This document shows, one piece after another, positions 17,274-25,363 of a stretch of DNA of 49,932 nt. How positions within the stretch are numbered: the first letter of the stretch is position 1; the number at the start of each line of letters is the position of its first letter. The DNA comes from an uncultured Geobacter sp. (GTDB lineage: Bacteria > Desulfobacterota > Desulfuromonadia > Geobacterales > CAIOGM01): assembly GCA_903902855.1 (NCBI GenBank), contig CAIUWK010000025.1, positions 1 to 49,932 of the forward strand, given 5' to 3'. The position numbers were made by a program, and so were the translations under genes. Below the pieces are notes generated by a model. It was given only the letters and a program-made list of their open reading frames with translations, did not search any database and was not told where the DNA came from.

Positions 17274-17907
17274 AGAGCGTATGTTCCTTGAGGTAGCGTT
17301 CCACGTTGTCGGGTACCAGATAGCGGACGGATCGACCGCGCCGCAGCAGTTCCCGGATGGAACTTGATGAAATGGGCATCGGGACCCCGTTCAGGTACGA
17401 CACTGCGGTCCCGGAGCAGTGAATAAGGCGCTTGTCCGCGTCATCATAACAGAACCGGTCGGCGATGGCAACAGGGAGGGGGGAGGCCGGAGATATCCCT
17501 GCGGAACCGGGGCGTCCCACGACGATAATGTTCGCAAGGGGAAAGAGATCCTGGTAGGCGTGCCACGTCCCGATCTCGGCAAAGGAATCACTCCCCATGA
17601 TAAAGTAGAGATGGTCGTCGGGATAACTCTCCCGGAAGGCGCGAAGGGTGTCGATGGAGTAGGACTTTCCCGATCGTTCACCTTCCAGGGGGGAGACGGC
17701 GAAGAAGGGGTTGTCTGCAATAGCCGATGTGACCATGGCGAGGCGGTGGGCGAAGGAAATCTGTTGGCGTCGCGGTTTGTGGGGAGGGTCGGCGGCGGGG
17801 ACGAAGATAACTTTCGAAAGAGCGTACTGGTCACGGGACTCCTCCGCGATCCGGAGGTGGGCGATATGGATGGGGTTGAAGGTGCCGCCGAATATGCCGA
17901 TGTTCAT
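17245..17907 (-). CDS. nadD: Nicotinate-nucleotide adenylyltransferase
   Basis: Adenylates nicotinate mononucleotide to deamido-NAD in NAD synthesis. 220 aa. The nucleotidyltransferase start GIFGGTFNPIHIAHLRIAEE contains the (H/T)xGH box as HIAH, with Ala for Gly. PHKPRRQQISFAHRLAMV, YFIMGSDSFAEIGTWHAYQDLFPLANIIVVGR and the C-terminal ISSSSIRELLRRGRSVRYLVPDNVERYL (SSTxIR motif as SSSSIR) are characteristic. It is the first gene of the rsfS-rlmH-gpmI run seen in the window. Confidence 0.95.
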   Translation of the reverse strand: MNIGIFGGTFNPIHIAHLRIAEESRDQYALSKVIFVPAADPPHKPRRQQISFAHRLAMVTSAIADNPFFAVSPLEGERSGKSYSIDTLRAFRESYPDDHLYFIMGSDSFAEIGTWHAYQDLFPLANIIVVGRPGSAGISPASPLPVAIADRFCYDDADKRLIHCSGTAVSYLNGVPMPISSSSIRELLRRGRSVRYLVPDNVERYLKEHTLYAPSNPDLP

Positions 17908-18040
17908 GTCACGTCACGACAGCCTGTACTGGAGAGTTGGTAGGTGACACGGTACCCGAAAATTGCGGTATATGCAATAGCTCATTGTTTCGCAACCCTC
18001 TGATTTATCGTATTATACCCATGATGCGGCGTATTTCCCC

Positions 18041-18068
18041 TTGCATTTTTTCAACGGTTGACTATAGT
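18041..18068 (+). promoter_or_regulatory. Sigma-70 promoter of trxA
   Basis: TTGCAT (18041-18046), a 16-nt spacer and TATAGT (18063-18068), placing the start about 45 nt before the trxA ATG. An A/T-rich stretch lies upstream, towards the divergent nadD. Confidence 0.6.
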
Positions 18069-18119
18069 GAACTGACTTTTTTCATCATCATTCCAACCCT
18101 GCAAGGAGAGATAGACACA

Positions 18120-18449
18120 ATGGCCAGCGAAAAAGTTCTCACCATCACCGATAGTACCTTTGATGCGGACGTCATCACCTCCGGCAAGCCGGTTCTCGTG
18201 GATTTCTGGGCGACCTGGTGCGCCCCCTGTAAGGCCATTGCCCCGGTCCTGGACGCCATTGCCGAAGAGTACGACGGCCGGATTACCGTGGGCAAGGTTA
18301 ATGTGGACGATAGCCCCGCAACTCCCGGCAAGTACGGCGTCCGCGGCATCCCCACCATCATCCTTTTCAAGGATGGCGTGGTTGTGGATCAGGTAGTCGG
18401 CGCCGTTCCCAAATCCCAGATCGAAGCACTCATTAAAAAAGCGCTTTAG
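18120..18449 (+). CDS. trxA: Thioredoxin
   Basis: Cytoplasmic thiol-disulfide reductant. The ATG at 18120 follows AAGGAGAG by 10 nt; the longer upstream frame is not coding. 109 aa, the usual size. VLVDFWATWCAPCKAIAPVLD contains the active site WCAPC (WCGPC in E. coli), and YGVRGIPTIILFKDG holds the cis-proline. Thioredoxin reductase is not nearby. A secreted TlpA/ResA-like protein follows 18 nt after the stop. Confidence 0.95.
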   Translation: MASEKVLTITDSTFDADVITSGKPVLVDFWATWCAPCKAIAPVLDAIAEEYDGRITVGKVNVDDSPATPGKYGVRGIPTIILFKDGVVVDQVVGAVPKSQIEALIKKAL

Positions 18450-18467
18450 GGAGCGAGGATCGTCTTC

Positions 18468-18977
18468 ATGCTTCTTCGTCGGCTTCGCCTGGCAGGCTCC
18501 ATTGCCCTGGTTATCTCTCTTCTGGTTCCCCCCCTGGCTGCGGGCCTCCAGAGAGGGGAAGGGGCACCGCCGTTCCAGGTGACCTCAACCTCCGGGCAGC
18601 GGATCACCAACGCCAATTACACCGGTCGTGTGCTCCTTGTGCAGTTTTTCGCCACCTGGTGTTCCCCCTGCCGGGAGTCGATCCCCGCCATCATCCGGCT
18701 CAATAAAAAGTACGGGAAGCAGGGTTTTCAGGTTCTCGGCCTCAGTATTGATGAGTCGGGTGACCGGATCGTCAAGGCGTTCATCGCCGAAAAAAAGATC
18801 ACCTATCCGGTGGCTCTGGCCGGTGACCACCTTCAGGAGGCGTATGGTGTCCGGTCGGTCCCAACGCTATTCCTGATAAACCGGAAAGGGGAGGTCGTCG
18901 AAAAGTTCATGGGAATGTCGGAAGAGATCGAACAGGCGATTGAATCCTCCGTGAAGACGGCTCTGGCTGCGAGATAG
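18468..18977 (+). CDS. TlpA/ResA-like thiol-disulfide oxidoreductase, exported
   Basis: 169 aa with an N-terminal hydrophobic segment (RLAGSIALVISLLVPPLAAG) that targets it across the inner membrane, as a signal peptide or anchor. The mature domain is an AhpC/TSA-type thioredoxin fold: GAPPFQVTSTSGQRI, LVQFFATWCSPCRESIPAI (active site WCSPC) and VRSVPTLFLINRKGEVV with the cis-proline. ResA/TlpA proteins keep the cysteines of apocytochromes c reduced for haem attachment, a fitting role in an organism with so many CXXCH proteins, but the assignment is inference. It follows trxA and probably shares its promoter. A hairpin at 19009-19036 without a T tract follows. Confidence 0.85.
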   Translation: MLLRRLRLAGSIALVISLLVPPLAAGLQRGEGAPPFQVTSTSGQRITNANYTGRVLLVQFFATWCSPCRESIPAIIRLNKKYGKQGFQVLGLSIDESGDRIVKAFIAEKKITYPVALAGDHLQEAYGVRSVPTLFLINRKGEVVEKFMGMSEEIEQAIESSVKTALAAR

Positions 18978-19088
18978 GGGCTAACCGGTAGAGACAGTAA
19001 TGGTAGGCAAGGGCGATCCGCAGGTGGGTCGCCCTTGTCGTATCCTGCTCCTCTCGGTGAGAGTTCGCCCTGTTTCTCAAGAACACGC

Positions 19089-19115
19089 TAAAGAGTTTCA
19101 GTTTTTTACCGATAA
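19089..19115 (+). promoter_or_regulatory. Sigma-28 (FliA)-type promoter of the FlgO-like operon
   Basis: TAAA (19089-19092), 15 nt, then ACCGATAA (19108-19115). The FliA consensus is TAAA-N15-GCCGATAA, so only the first base of the -10 differs. The predicted start leaves a leader of about 50 nt before the ATG at 19171. Downstream genes include two FlgO-like proteins, a family known from flagellar regulons. Confidence 0.6.
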
Positions 19116-19170
19116 CATTAATAAAATGACCGGTTTTTTGTTTGGTGAGTACAAAATATGGAGGGGGATT

Positions 19171-19443
19171 ATGGAAAAAATGTTATGTATGCTGATTGCC
19201 GTCTGCGCGCTTTCCGGATGTGTAACTTCAGTTCTGGTCGACGATAATACTCACAGAAAAGTATTCAAAGCCTGCGAATGCGACACCCTCTGTGTTCGTG
19301 ACGTGTACAGTGTGGCCTGGGATAATGGGTGCCGGTATAACTGTCGTGATTATCCTGTGACCTATCGGGCACAACAAACCGAATTTGTCATGGTCCCGGA
19401 AACGGCAAACAACTGCAACGGTAATTGCGGAGGTGTGAGATGA
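19171..19443 (+). CDS. Small cysteine-rich lipoprotein
   Basis: 90 aa starting at MEKMLCMLIAVCALSGCVTS, a lipoprotein signal peptide with lipobox LSGC; the ATG follows GGAGGGGGATT. The mature part has further cysteines (KACECDTLCV, CRYNCRDYP, NCNGNCGG) and no recognised domain. I do not know its function. Its stop overlaps the next ATG (ATGA), so it is translationally coupled to the FlgO-like gene. It is first in the operon behind the sigma-28-like promoter. Confidence 0.75.
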   Translation: MEKMLCMLIAVCALSGCVTSVLVDDNTHRKVFKACECDTLCVRDVYSVAWDNGCRYNCRDYPVTYRAQQTEFVMVPETANNCNGNCGGVR

Positions 19444-20168
19444 GCAGGTGTAAGATCATCTGTATTGCCCTGGGAGCGGCAGTTCTTGCCTTGTCGGGAT
19501 GTGTAACTCATTACAGTAATGTGCCGGACAGTACCTATGAAGTGGAAAAGCTCGATGTGCATCAGAGGTATATGATCGAAGAGCCTCTTGGTATCCTGAG
19601 AAGTCCTACCAAGGTTGGACGGTTCAATTCCGAAATTATCTTTTTAGCCGACCAGTTGGAACGAAATGCCGACCGTAAAAGCCTGGAGAATACCTTTGTA
19701 ATTACCACTATTGCAAATCTGAACAATCTTTCGGAGACGACGAGCTTCGGCCGACTCATTTCTGAAAATCTGATACACGAGATGCAGGTGCGTAAATGGA
19801 AAGTTTTTGAGGTCAGGCTTACCAAGGACATCGTTGTAAACAGTACGGGTGAGTTTTCCTTGAGCAGGGATGTTCAGAAGATACGAGACGTCTACAAGAT
19901 CGGTGGCATAGTGGCAGGAACGTATGCCCTGACGGAGGGGAATATAATTGTCAATGTCAGAGTCATGGATATAACCAGCGGTATAGTTGCTTCTTCCGGG
20001 CAGATCCGGATGCCTGTTGATTGTTTTACAGAGTCACTTCTTTTCAACGAAGACAGACAAAAGGTGATGAAGATCGTCGGTGACTCCCCTTCTCGGGGCA
20101 AATCAAAGACAGCTGTTTCGGATTTGGAATCTTCAAAATGGATCAAGATAGAAGATATAACAAGATGA
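19440..20168 (+). CDS. FlgO-like outer-membrane lipoprotein
   Basis: 242 aa starting at MSRCKIICIALG, with lipobox LSGC; the site GGAGGTGTGAG precedes the ATG. The body resembles the FlgO family: ENTFVITTIANLNNLSETTSFGRLISENLIHEMQ, a strand-helix motif with RKWKVFEVR, then YKIGGIVAGTYALTEGNIIVNVRVMDITSGIVASSG. In Vibrio, FlgO is an outer-membrane flagellar lipoprotein; FlgO-like domains also occur outside flagellar loci, so the link to motility rests partly on the promoter. Translational coupling to both neighbours through ATGA overlaps suggests equal production with its partners. Confidence 0.8.
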   Translation: MSRCKIICIALGAAVLALSGCVTHYSNVPDSTYEVEKLDVHQRYMIEEPLGILRSPTKVGRFNSEIIFLADQLERNADRKSLENTFVITTIANLNNLSETTSFGRLISENLIHEMQVRKWKVFEVRLTKDIVVNSTGEFSLSRDVQKIRDVYKIGGIVAGTYALTEGNIIVNVRVMDITSGIVASSGQIRMPVDCFTESLLFNEDRQKVMKIVGDSPSRGKSKTAVSDLESSKWIKIEDITR

Positions 20169-20797
20169 GCTATGTACTTCTGTTAGCTCTGTCGATGGTG
20201 TCTCTCCTCTCGGGGTGCGCCAATTCGTCACGGGTATATCCCGTTTCGTCCGGTTCCGGTTGCTCTGCGCAAGATCTGCTGAAGGGGACTGACCTGAAGA
20301 CGTTGTTTAAGGAGATGGCTCATGATATCTGTGCCGATAACTGCCGCGATTGTCAGCGGGAGACCCAGGACGCGAAAGGTTCTGCCGATCTCTGTTCCGA
20401 TCAGGAGGGGAGACGGCAACCTACCGTATTGGTCACTGATTTTGTCGACTTGAACTCATTTGTGCCGAAGCAGTCCGGTCTTCTCATGGGTGAATTGATG
20501 CGGGGTGCTCTTAACACGGTTTGCTGCTACAAGATAGTTCAGGCGGAGTTTGCGGCATATTTCAAATTGTCGGAAACCGGTCTGGTATCTTTGACACGTA
20601 AGCCCAGTGAGATCAAAAACGACGAGTATCTACAGGATGAAGCGGTGGTAGGCACCTATAATTTTCTTGCGGGGAATAAACTGTTGATTTTTGTGAAAAA
20701 AATTAATACCGGATCAAGCAGGATCTCACGCATGGCGACGAAGGAAATTGATTATACCTGCTCGGACAGTTCAGTTGTCAGTTATTCCGTGAAGTAA
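20165..20797 (+). CDS. Second FlgO-like lipoprotein
   Basis: 210 aa starting at MSYVLLLALSMVSLLSGC (lipobox LSGC). The ATG overlaps the stop of the previous gene (ATGA, 20165-20168). After a cysteine-rich segment (ICADNCRDCQRE, residues about 55-70) comes a FlgO-like core: PTVLVTDFVDLNSFVPKQSGLLMGELMRGALN, a Tyr/Ala-rich strand region, AVVGTYNFLAGNKLLIFVKKINTGSSRI. It appears to be a diverged paralogue of the preceding protein. The Cys-rich insert is unusual for the family and may bind metal or form disulfides in the periplasm. Confidence 0.7.
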   Translation: MSYVLLLALSMVSLLSGCANSSRVYPVSSGSGCSAQDLLKGTDLKTLFKEMAHDICADNCRDCQRETQDAKGSADLCSDQEGRRQPTVLVTDFVDLNSFVPKQSGLLMGELMRGALNTVCCYKIVQAEFAAYFKLSETGLVSLTRKPSEIKNDEYLQDEAVVGTYNFLAGNKLLIFVKKINTGSSRISRMATKEIDYTCSDSSVVSYSVK

Positions 20798-20886
20798 TTC
20801 GTAGTTGCATACCTCAGAATACCTCCGGGTAATGGCTATTGTCGGATTCGTGCCGTTACCCTGTTGAACTGTCGAGGAGTCACATA

Positions 20887-21807
20887 ATGGATACGAATGA
20901 CGAAGAAAGTGTTTCTCGACAAGATGATGGGAAAGTTTCCGGCAGTGATAAAAAGAAGTTTTCACCCACAAAGGTTCAAAAATATATGATAGCAGCCGGG
21001 ACAATTATTGTTATAGCTGTTTCCGTTATTCTGTATACCATGCCTGAGGCAAAAAAACCGGTAGTCCATAAGGCTCAAATTAAAGTGGCGGAAACGTCAA
21101 AACCGGAACCACAGAAGATAATGACATCCACCAACAGGGACACGTTAAAGGCGGCAACGCCGGCGCCGGATGCCCGTTTTGCGAACGCAACTGCCGCGAA
21201 AATAGCGCAGCGCTTCCTGCCTGCCGTTGAAGCTCAACCGACATTTAAAGTGGTCCCTCAGCACTCTGCGGTTAAAGCGAAGAATCGGCGAGTGCTGACC
21301 CGTTACATGATGAAAAAGCTGAACTCCAGGCCGGCAGCCAAGGGGATAATGAGTAGCACCCCGTCCATGGCATCTCTCCCGGTTATGATGACGATACCGC
21401 AAAAAACGATAGTTCCGGTACCCAACCGATCGGCGAAGGACGAGACCGAAGACAGTGGTCAAAAACGGACGGCGGAAAACATAAAATTGTTTATGGCCAA
21501 AGGGTGGATACCGTATTATATGAGGGATAATGAGCATTTGCTCTATCGAAACGCTGCTGATGGGGGGAGTACTGCTCCGAAGATGATCAATACCGCATGG
21601 TTTCTGGATGCCGACACGGTGGTGCTCTTCGCACATGCCCTTAATTGTCCGGAGAAAAACATGGATACCTTCGCTTATATGGAACTGGATGCCCAAACAC
21701 TCAAGGTAACGAACAGCAGTTCGCGTGACATTGCGGAACAAGGGTTACAGTTTAAGAGCATTCAAGACGCAAGTGACCAGAAACTGTATGACATTGTTTG
21801 TAAGTAA
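20887..21807 (+). CDS. Membrane-anchored protein of unknown function
   Basis: 306 aa starting at MDTNDEESVSRQ (ATG after GAGGAGTCACATA). A charged cytoplasmic N-terminus (about 30 residues) precedes one membrane segment (about 33-52, MIAAGTIIVIAVSVILYTM). A long Lys/Ala/Pro-rich periplasmic linker (about 55-195) follows, then a C-terminal domain of about 110 residues with IKLFMAKGWIPYYMRDNEHLLYRNAA, TAWFLDADTVVLFAHALNC and FAYMELDAQTLKV. I do not recognise this domain. The topology resembles TonB/TolA/FlgP-associated linker proteins but no such domain is seen. It lies 89 nt after the second FlgO-like gene and may belong to the same operon. Confidence 0.6.
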   Translation: MDTNDEESVSRQDDGKVSGSDKKKFSPTKVQKYMIAAGTIIVIAVSVILYTMPEAKKPVVHKAQIKVAETSKPEPQKIMTSTNRDTLKAATPAPDARFANATAAKIAQRFLPAVEAQPTFKVVPQHSAVKAKNRRVLTRYMMKKLNSRPAAKGIMSSTPSMASLPVMMTIPQKTIVPVPNRSAKDETEDSGQKRTAENIKLFMAKGWIPYYMRDNEHLLYRNAADGGSTAPKMINTAWFLDADTVVLFAHALNCPEKNMDTFAYMELDAQTLKVTNSSSRDIAEQGLQFKSIQDASDQKLYDIVCK

Positions 21808-21822
21808 TGGCTCCCTTTTATC

Positions 21823-22032
21823 CTACCGCTCTATTCCGGACTTATCCTTCCCACAGACAGGGTCGACGTCTTCACAGGTAGAACAGTCACAGCTTTTGCC
21901 GGCCGGCAGCCAGTTGAACACCACGCCGCCTTGGGCCATGCTGTTGAGGGTGCAGTCATCGGGGACGGGGCACGCAGTTGTGCAGTTGTCCGGGTAGAGT
22001 TCCGGAGTTCCGTTATTGCAGGTGAGTTTCAT
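21823..22032 (-). CDS. Small cysteine-rich cytoplasmic protein
   Basis: 69 aa starting at MKLTCNNGTPELYP; AAGAAAGG lies 9 nt before the ATG. Eight cysteines in 69 residues (C5, 17, 21, 27, 48, 50, 53, 60), including CDCSTC, with no signal peptide or membrane segment. The pattern suggests metal or cluster binding but matches no family I know. It is convergent with the preceding membrane protein. Confidence 0.6.
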   Translation of the reverse strand: MKLTCNNGTPELYPDNCTTACPVPDDCTLNSMAQGGVVFNWLPAGKSCDCSTCEDVDPVCGKDKSGIER

Positions 22033-22097
22033 AACGTGGCCTTTCTTGTTAGTCGAATTTACGTTTGCGACAGGATACCATATCAGGCAATAAAGCA

Positions 22098-22131
22098 CAA
22101 AAAAAGGACTCTGGCATAAGCCGAAGTCCTT
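22098..22131 (-). terminator. Rho-independent terminator after tRNA-Pro
   Basis: Reading the minus strand, AAGGACT (22131-22125) pairs with AGTCCTT (22110-22104) and is followed by a run of seven T (22105-22099). It lies 9 nt beyond the end of tRNA-Pro and closes the long minus-strand group. Confidence 0.8.
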
Positions 22132-22139
22132 GTTTTTAA

Positions 22140-22216
22140 TGGTCGGGGAGACAAGATTCGAACTTGCGGCCCCCTGTGCCCAAGACAGGTGCGCTACCAG
22201 GCTGCGCTACTCCCCG
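22140..22216 (-). tRNA. tRNA-Pro(TGG)
   Basis: 77 nt including an encoded CCA (complement at 22140-22142). The acceptor stem is CGGGGAG/CTCCCCG, the anticodon stem-loop CCTGT-CTTGGGC-ACAGG with anticodon TGG, and the T-arm GTTCGAATC. A possible promoter (TTGCCA, 17 nt, TACTTA) lies in the end of rdgB. tRNA genes are frequent integration sites; the AT-rich FlgO-like block ends beside this one. Confidence 0.97.
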
Positions 22217-22248
22217 AACCGAAAGGATTAAGTACCATACTGCGTGAC

Positions 22249-22857
22249 TTATGGCAACTTATTTTCGCCCGCTTCCGCCAGATATTTTTTGAATTCAGCC
22301 AGCGCCTTCCCCCGGTGGCTGATCCGGTTCTTGATTTCCGCCGATAATTCCGCCAGGGTCTCCCCGTATTCGGGGATCAGAAAGAGAGGGTCATAGCCGA
22401 ATCCGCCATCTCCCCGGGGTTCGTCCAGGATGATACCGGGGAGGGAGCCGTCAAAGGTCCTGCAGCTGCCGTCGGGGAGACAGAAGGCCAGCACGCAGTG
22501 GAAGGCAGCGCTTCGCCGGGAGGGGGGGGCGCCGGTCAGTGCTTCCAGTAGTTTGAGATTATTGGCGGCGTCTCCCGCTCCTTCGCCGGCAAAGCGGGCG
22601 GAATAGACCCCCGGCCCACCGTTCAGGAGCTCCACCGCCAGACCGGAATCGTCGGCCAGTGCCGGGAGGCCGGTGGCCTGCGCGGCGAAGCGGGCTTTCT
22701 TGACGGCATTCTCCGCAAAGGTCGCCCCATCCTCCACCACATCCGGCAGGTCGGGAAAGGAGCCGATGGGAAGTACCGTTTCCACCACCCCCTGAAGGAG
22801 CAGTGCCAGTTCCCGGATTTTCCCCGGGTTGCGCGTGGCCACCACCAGTTTTCTCAT
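22249..22857 (-). CDS. rdgB: XTP/dITP diphosphatase (non-canonical purine NTP pyrophosphatase)
   Basis: House-cleaning enzyme of the HAM1/RdgB family that removes dITP and XTP from the nucleotide pool. 202 aa. [13 protein letters not shown] is the N-terminal nucleotide-binding motif (TxNxxK as TRNPGK). Catalytic and metal residues are in [27 protein letters not shown], with [35 protein letters not shown] and ISHRGKAL. It overlaps rph by 4 nt, a common gene pair. Confidence 0.96.
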   Translation of the reverse strand: MRKLVVATRNPGKIRELALLLQGVVETVLPIGSFPDLPDVVEDGATFAENAVKKARFAAQATGLPALADDSGLAVELLNGGPGVYSARFAGEGAGDAANNLKLLEALTGAPPSRRSAAFHCVLAFCLPDGSCRTFDGSLPGIILDEPRGDGGFGYDPLFLIPEYGETLAELSAEIKNRISHRGKALAEFKKYLAEAGENKLP

Positions 22858-23570
22858 CCCTTCAGCACCTCCTGCTGGATGGCGAACAGCCGGCGGATGC
22901 CGGCCATGGCCGAGTCCCGCAGAAGGTCCATCTGCGCCAGGGTGAACGGTTCCGTTTCGGCGGTCCCCTGGACTTCCACAAAACGATCCGAAGAGGTTAT
23001 GACGAAGTTCATGTCCACCTGAGCGGCGCTGTCCTCGGGGTAGTTCAGGTCCAGGAGTACCTCCCCACCTATGATCCCCACACTCACCGCCGCCACCGCC
23101 TCCCTGAGGGGGAAGGCAGCAATCTTGCCTCGTTGGACGAGTCCGGTCATGGCATCGAAGAGTGCCACATAGGCGCCGGTGATGGAGGCGGTGCGGGTTC
23201 CGCCGTCCGCCTGGATGACATCGCAGTCGATTTGGATGCTTCTTTCACCTAAAAGTTTCATGTCGGTGACCGCCCTGAGGGAGCGGCCGATGAGCCTCTG
23301 GATCTCGTGGGTCCGCCCCCCCAGCTTCCCCTTGGTCGCCTCCCGGGGCGAGCGGGTATGGGTAGCCCGGGGGAGCATGGAGTACTCGGCAGTGACCCAG
23401 CCGGTACCCTTCCCCCGGAGAAACGGCGGCACCGACTCCTCCACCGAGGCGGTGCAGATGACCTTCGTGTCGCCGAAGGAGACGAGGACCGACCCTTCGG
23501 CATGTTTGAGATAGTTACGGATGATGCTCACCGGTCTCAGGTCACCCGGATTACGGCCGTCGTTACGCAT
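22854..23570 (-). CDS. rph: Ribonuclease PH
   Basis: Phosphorolytic 3'-to-5' exoribonuclease that trims tRNA precursors. 238 aa as usual. Characteristic elements are [34 protein letters not shown], the [20 protein letters not shown] region with the phosphate-binding site, [44 protein letters not shown], and [18 protein letters not shown]. The ATG follows AGGAGT. A long inverted heptamer array lies upstream, between rph and the DHH gene. Confidence 0.96.
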   Translation of the reverse strand: MRNDGRNPGDLRPVSIIRNYLKHAEGSVLVSFGDTKVICTASVEESVPPFLRGKGTGWVTAEYSMLPRATHTRSPREATKGKLGGRTHEIQRLIGRSLRAVTDMKLLGERSIQIDCDVIQADGGTRTASITGAYVALFDAMTGLVQRGKIAAFPLREAVAAVSVGIIGGEVLLDLNYPEDSAAQVDMNFVITSSDRFVEVQGTAETEPFTLAQMDLLRDSAMAGIRRLFAIQQEVLKG

Positions 23571-23589
23571 GGAAACTCCTGTTTTATTA

Positions 23590-23722
23590 TAGGTTTAGAG
23601 TCTGAAGGTTTAGAGGCTGAAGACTGAAGACTGAAGGCTGAAGGGTAAAGAATAAAGACAGAACTGTGAGGGGTGAATTTTTTCCTTCAGTTTTCAGCCT
23701 GTTCTCAGCCTTCAGTCTGTTT
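23590..23722. repeat. Inverted heptamer array (CTGAAGR family)
   Basis: CTGAAGG, TTTAGAGG, CTGAAGA, CTGAAGA, CTGAAGG and CTGAAGG units (about 23600-23646) face CCTTCAG, TTTTCAG, TCTCAG, CCTTCAG, TGTTTTCAG units (about 23692-23722). The last units run into the 3' end of the DHH gene, whose stop is at 23712, so its final codons are repeat-derived. Confidence 0.8.
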
Positions 23723-24776
23723 TCAGCCTGTTTTCCTGTGGCAGGAGCGGGTGGGGGGTGACCCCGCTCTTCCCCAGTTCGGCCAGGAGACGGTTGGTGA
23801 GGAGCTCAGCCAGCTCTCCGATGGCTTCCTTATCGTCGGGGACGTTGACGATCTTCCCCCCCGCAGTCATGCCATGTCCGCCGCCGGTCCCCAGATCGGC
23901 GACTATTCGGCGGATCATGTTTCCCAACCCCAGGTCGCTACGGGTTGTCCTGATGGAGAGGATCATGCTCCCCGCATAATGACCCATGCAGAAAGAACTC
24001 TCGATCCCGTCTAGCCGGATGAGAAAGTCGGCCATCTCCGCCACTACCTCGGGAAAACTGATCTCGTACAGGTTGGAAACCAGGAGTGTGTCATAGATGA
24101 GGGTATGGCGGAGGGCGCTGTTCATCATCATGAAATACTCCACCGGGAGTTTCGGGTGGGTGATCAGGAAGATGATCCGTTTGTTGGCCAGGGGGAAAAG
24201 TTTCAGGTACGCTTCCCGGTCGGGGAGGTTCGCCTCCCGTCCCAGATCCTGGGTTTCGGACTTGATGGCATAGAAGAGTGCCGTGGCCAGATTGCTGTTG
24301 ATGGTAATCCCCTGGGAGAGGAGGTACTCGTAGAGAATGGTGGCGGTAACGCCGTACTCCTCCCGGATGTCCACCCACTTGCCGGCATCACCGTTAGGGC
24401 GGCGGGGGTGATGATCAACGATGATGTCGATCCGGTTCCCGGGGGGGAGCGAGTTGTTGCCGGTTCCCGGCTGGGTATCAAGCATGCAGATCACCGGATA
24501 CTCCTGCAGATTGATAAGCTCCAGCGGGCTGATGGGAATCTCCAGCTCCCGCGCCATGGCCAGGTTTTCACCCCGACCGATCATCCCCGAGAAGGCGATG
24601 GTCGCCTGCCGGTTCACGGTCATGATGAAGAGATGCCGGAGCGCATAGGCCGAAGCCAGGCAGTCGGGGTCCGGATTGTCATGGACGACGATGAGGATCT
24701 TCCCCCGGCCGCTTACCCAGGTGAGGAGGTCGTCCACGTATCCCTTGGTCTGTTTGATCCGCTCGCTACAGGTCAT
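23712..24776 (-). CDS. DHH-family phosphoesterase (NrnA/RecJ-like)
   Basis: 354 aa. The N-terminal DHH domain has VVHDNPDPDCLASAYALRHL (first metal-binding motif, HxxPDxD), MLDTQPGTGNN and IIVDHHPRR (the DHH motif, about residues 128-136). The C-terminal DHHA1 domain ends with IVADLGTGGGHGMTAGGKI, a GGGH substrate-binding loop. Such proteins are oligoribonucleases and pAp phosphatases (NrnA) or related phosphodiesterases; some cleave linear dinucleotides from c-di-AMP or c-di-GMP. Which substrate applies is not decidable here. The start overlaps the stop of the HhH gene (ATGA). Confidence 0.85.
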   Translation of the reverse strand: MTCSERIKQTKGYVDDLLTWVSGRGKILIVVHDNPDPDCLASAYALRHLFIMTVNRQATIAFSGMIGRGENLAMARELEIPISPLELINLQEYPVICMLDTQPGTGNNSLPPGNRIDIIVDHHPRRPNGDAGKWVDIREEYGVTATILYEYLLSQGITINSNLATALFYAIKSETQDLGREANLPDREAYLKLFPLANKRIIFLITHPKLPVEYFMMMNSALRHTLIYDTLLVSNLYEISFPEVVAEMADFLIRLDGIESSFCMGHYAGSMILSIRTTRSDLGLGNMIRRIVADLGTGGGHGMTAGGKIVNVPDDKEAIGELAELLTNRLLAELGKSGVTPHPLLPQENRLKTD

Positions 24777-25363
24777 TGATCTCTCTTGCTAATTCCGCCG
24801 TCAAAGAGCGGTCGCAGCTTCTCCACGGTTTGATTGCCGATACCGTCAACTTCGCGGAGGTCGTCCAGGGTGCGGATGCCTCCCCGTTGTCGGGCGAAGG
24901 TCATGATCCGTTTCGTTAGGGCCGGACCGATGCCGGGAAGGGACTCCCAGTCGGCTCCGTTCATCCTCGCCGGTTCCAAAGGGATGCCCAGAATGATCCT
25001 CTCGCGGGGAGAGATGCCACCGGGTACAACGGATACTACCGGTTCTGCTCCCTTGGTAATCGTCACCAGATCGCCGTTGAAAAGGGGATGGGAAAGGACT
25101 CTTGTCTCGGTGAGAGTCGGGATCAGATCGGGGGCCGCCCGGCTGATGACCTCCCCCACGGTGCCGGGAGTTCCAACCTGATAGAGCCCGGGGGAGGGGA
25201 TGTCACCGGCAAGCCGAACCGTGATCATTCCCGGTTTATCCTGAAGAATGGCCACGGAAACAACCCCGGCCGGGGGGGGCTCGTGGCCATCGGGTATCAG
25301 GAGGGAGAGTGCCAGGGCCAGCAGGCCGGTCCAGAGCACCCCCCTCCGACGCCACTCGCTCAT
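24773..25363 (-). CDS. ComEA-like protein with SLBB and helix-hairpin-helix domains
   Basis: 196 aa. An N-terminal hydrophobic segment ([19 protein letters not shown]) is followed by an SLBB-type fold ([28 protein letters not shown]) and a C-terminal double HhH region ([47 protein letters not shown]). The combination is typical of ComEA, the periplasmic DNA receptor of natural transformation, but no other competence genes are here. It overlaps the cimA stop by 4 nt (ATGA) and the DHH start similarly, so the three are translationally coupled. Confidence 0.8.
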   Translation of the reverse strand: MSEWRRRGVLWTGLLALALSLLIPDGHEPPPAGVVSVAILQDKPGMITVRLAGDIPSPGLYQVGTPGTVGEVISRAAPDLIPTLTETRVLSHPLFNGDLVTITKGAEPVVSVVPGGISPRERIILGIPLEPARMNGADWESLPGIGPALTKRIMTFARQRGGIRTLDDLREVDGIGNQTVEKLRPLFDGGISKRDQ

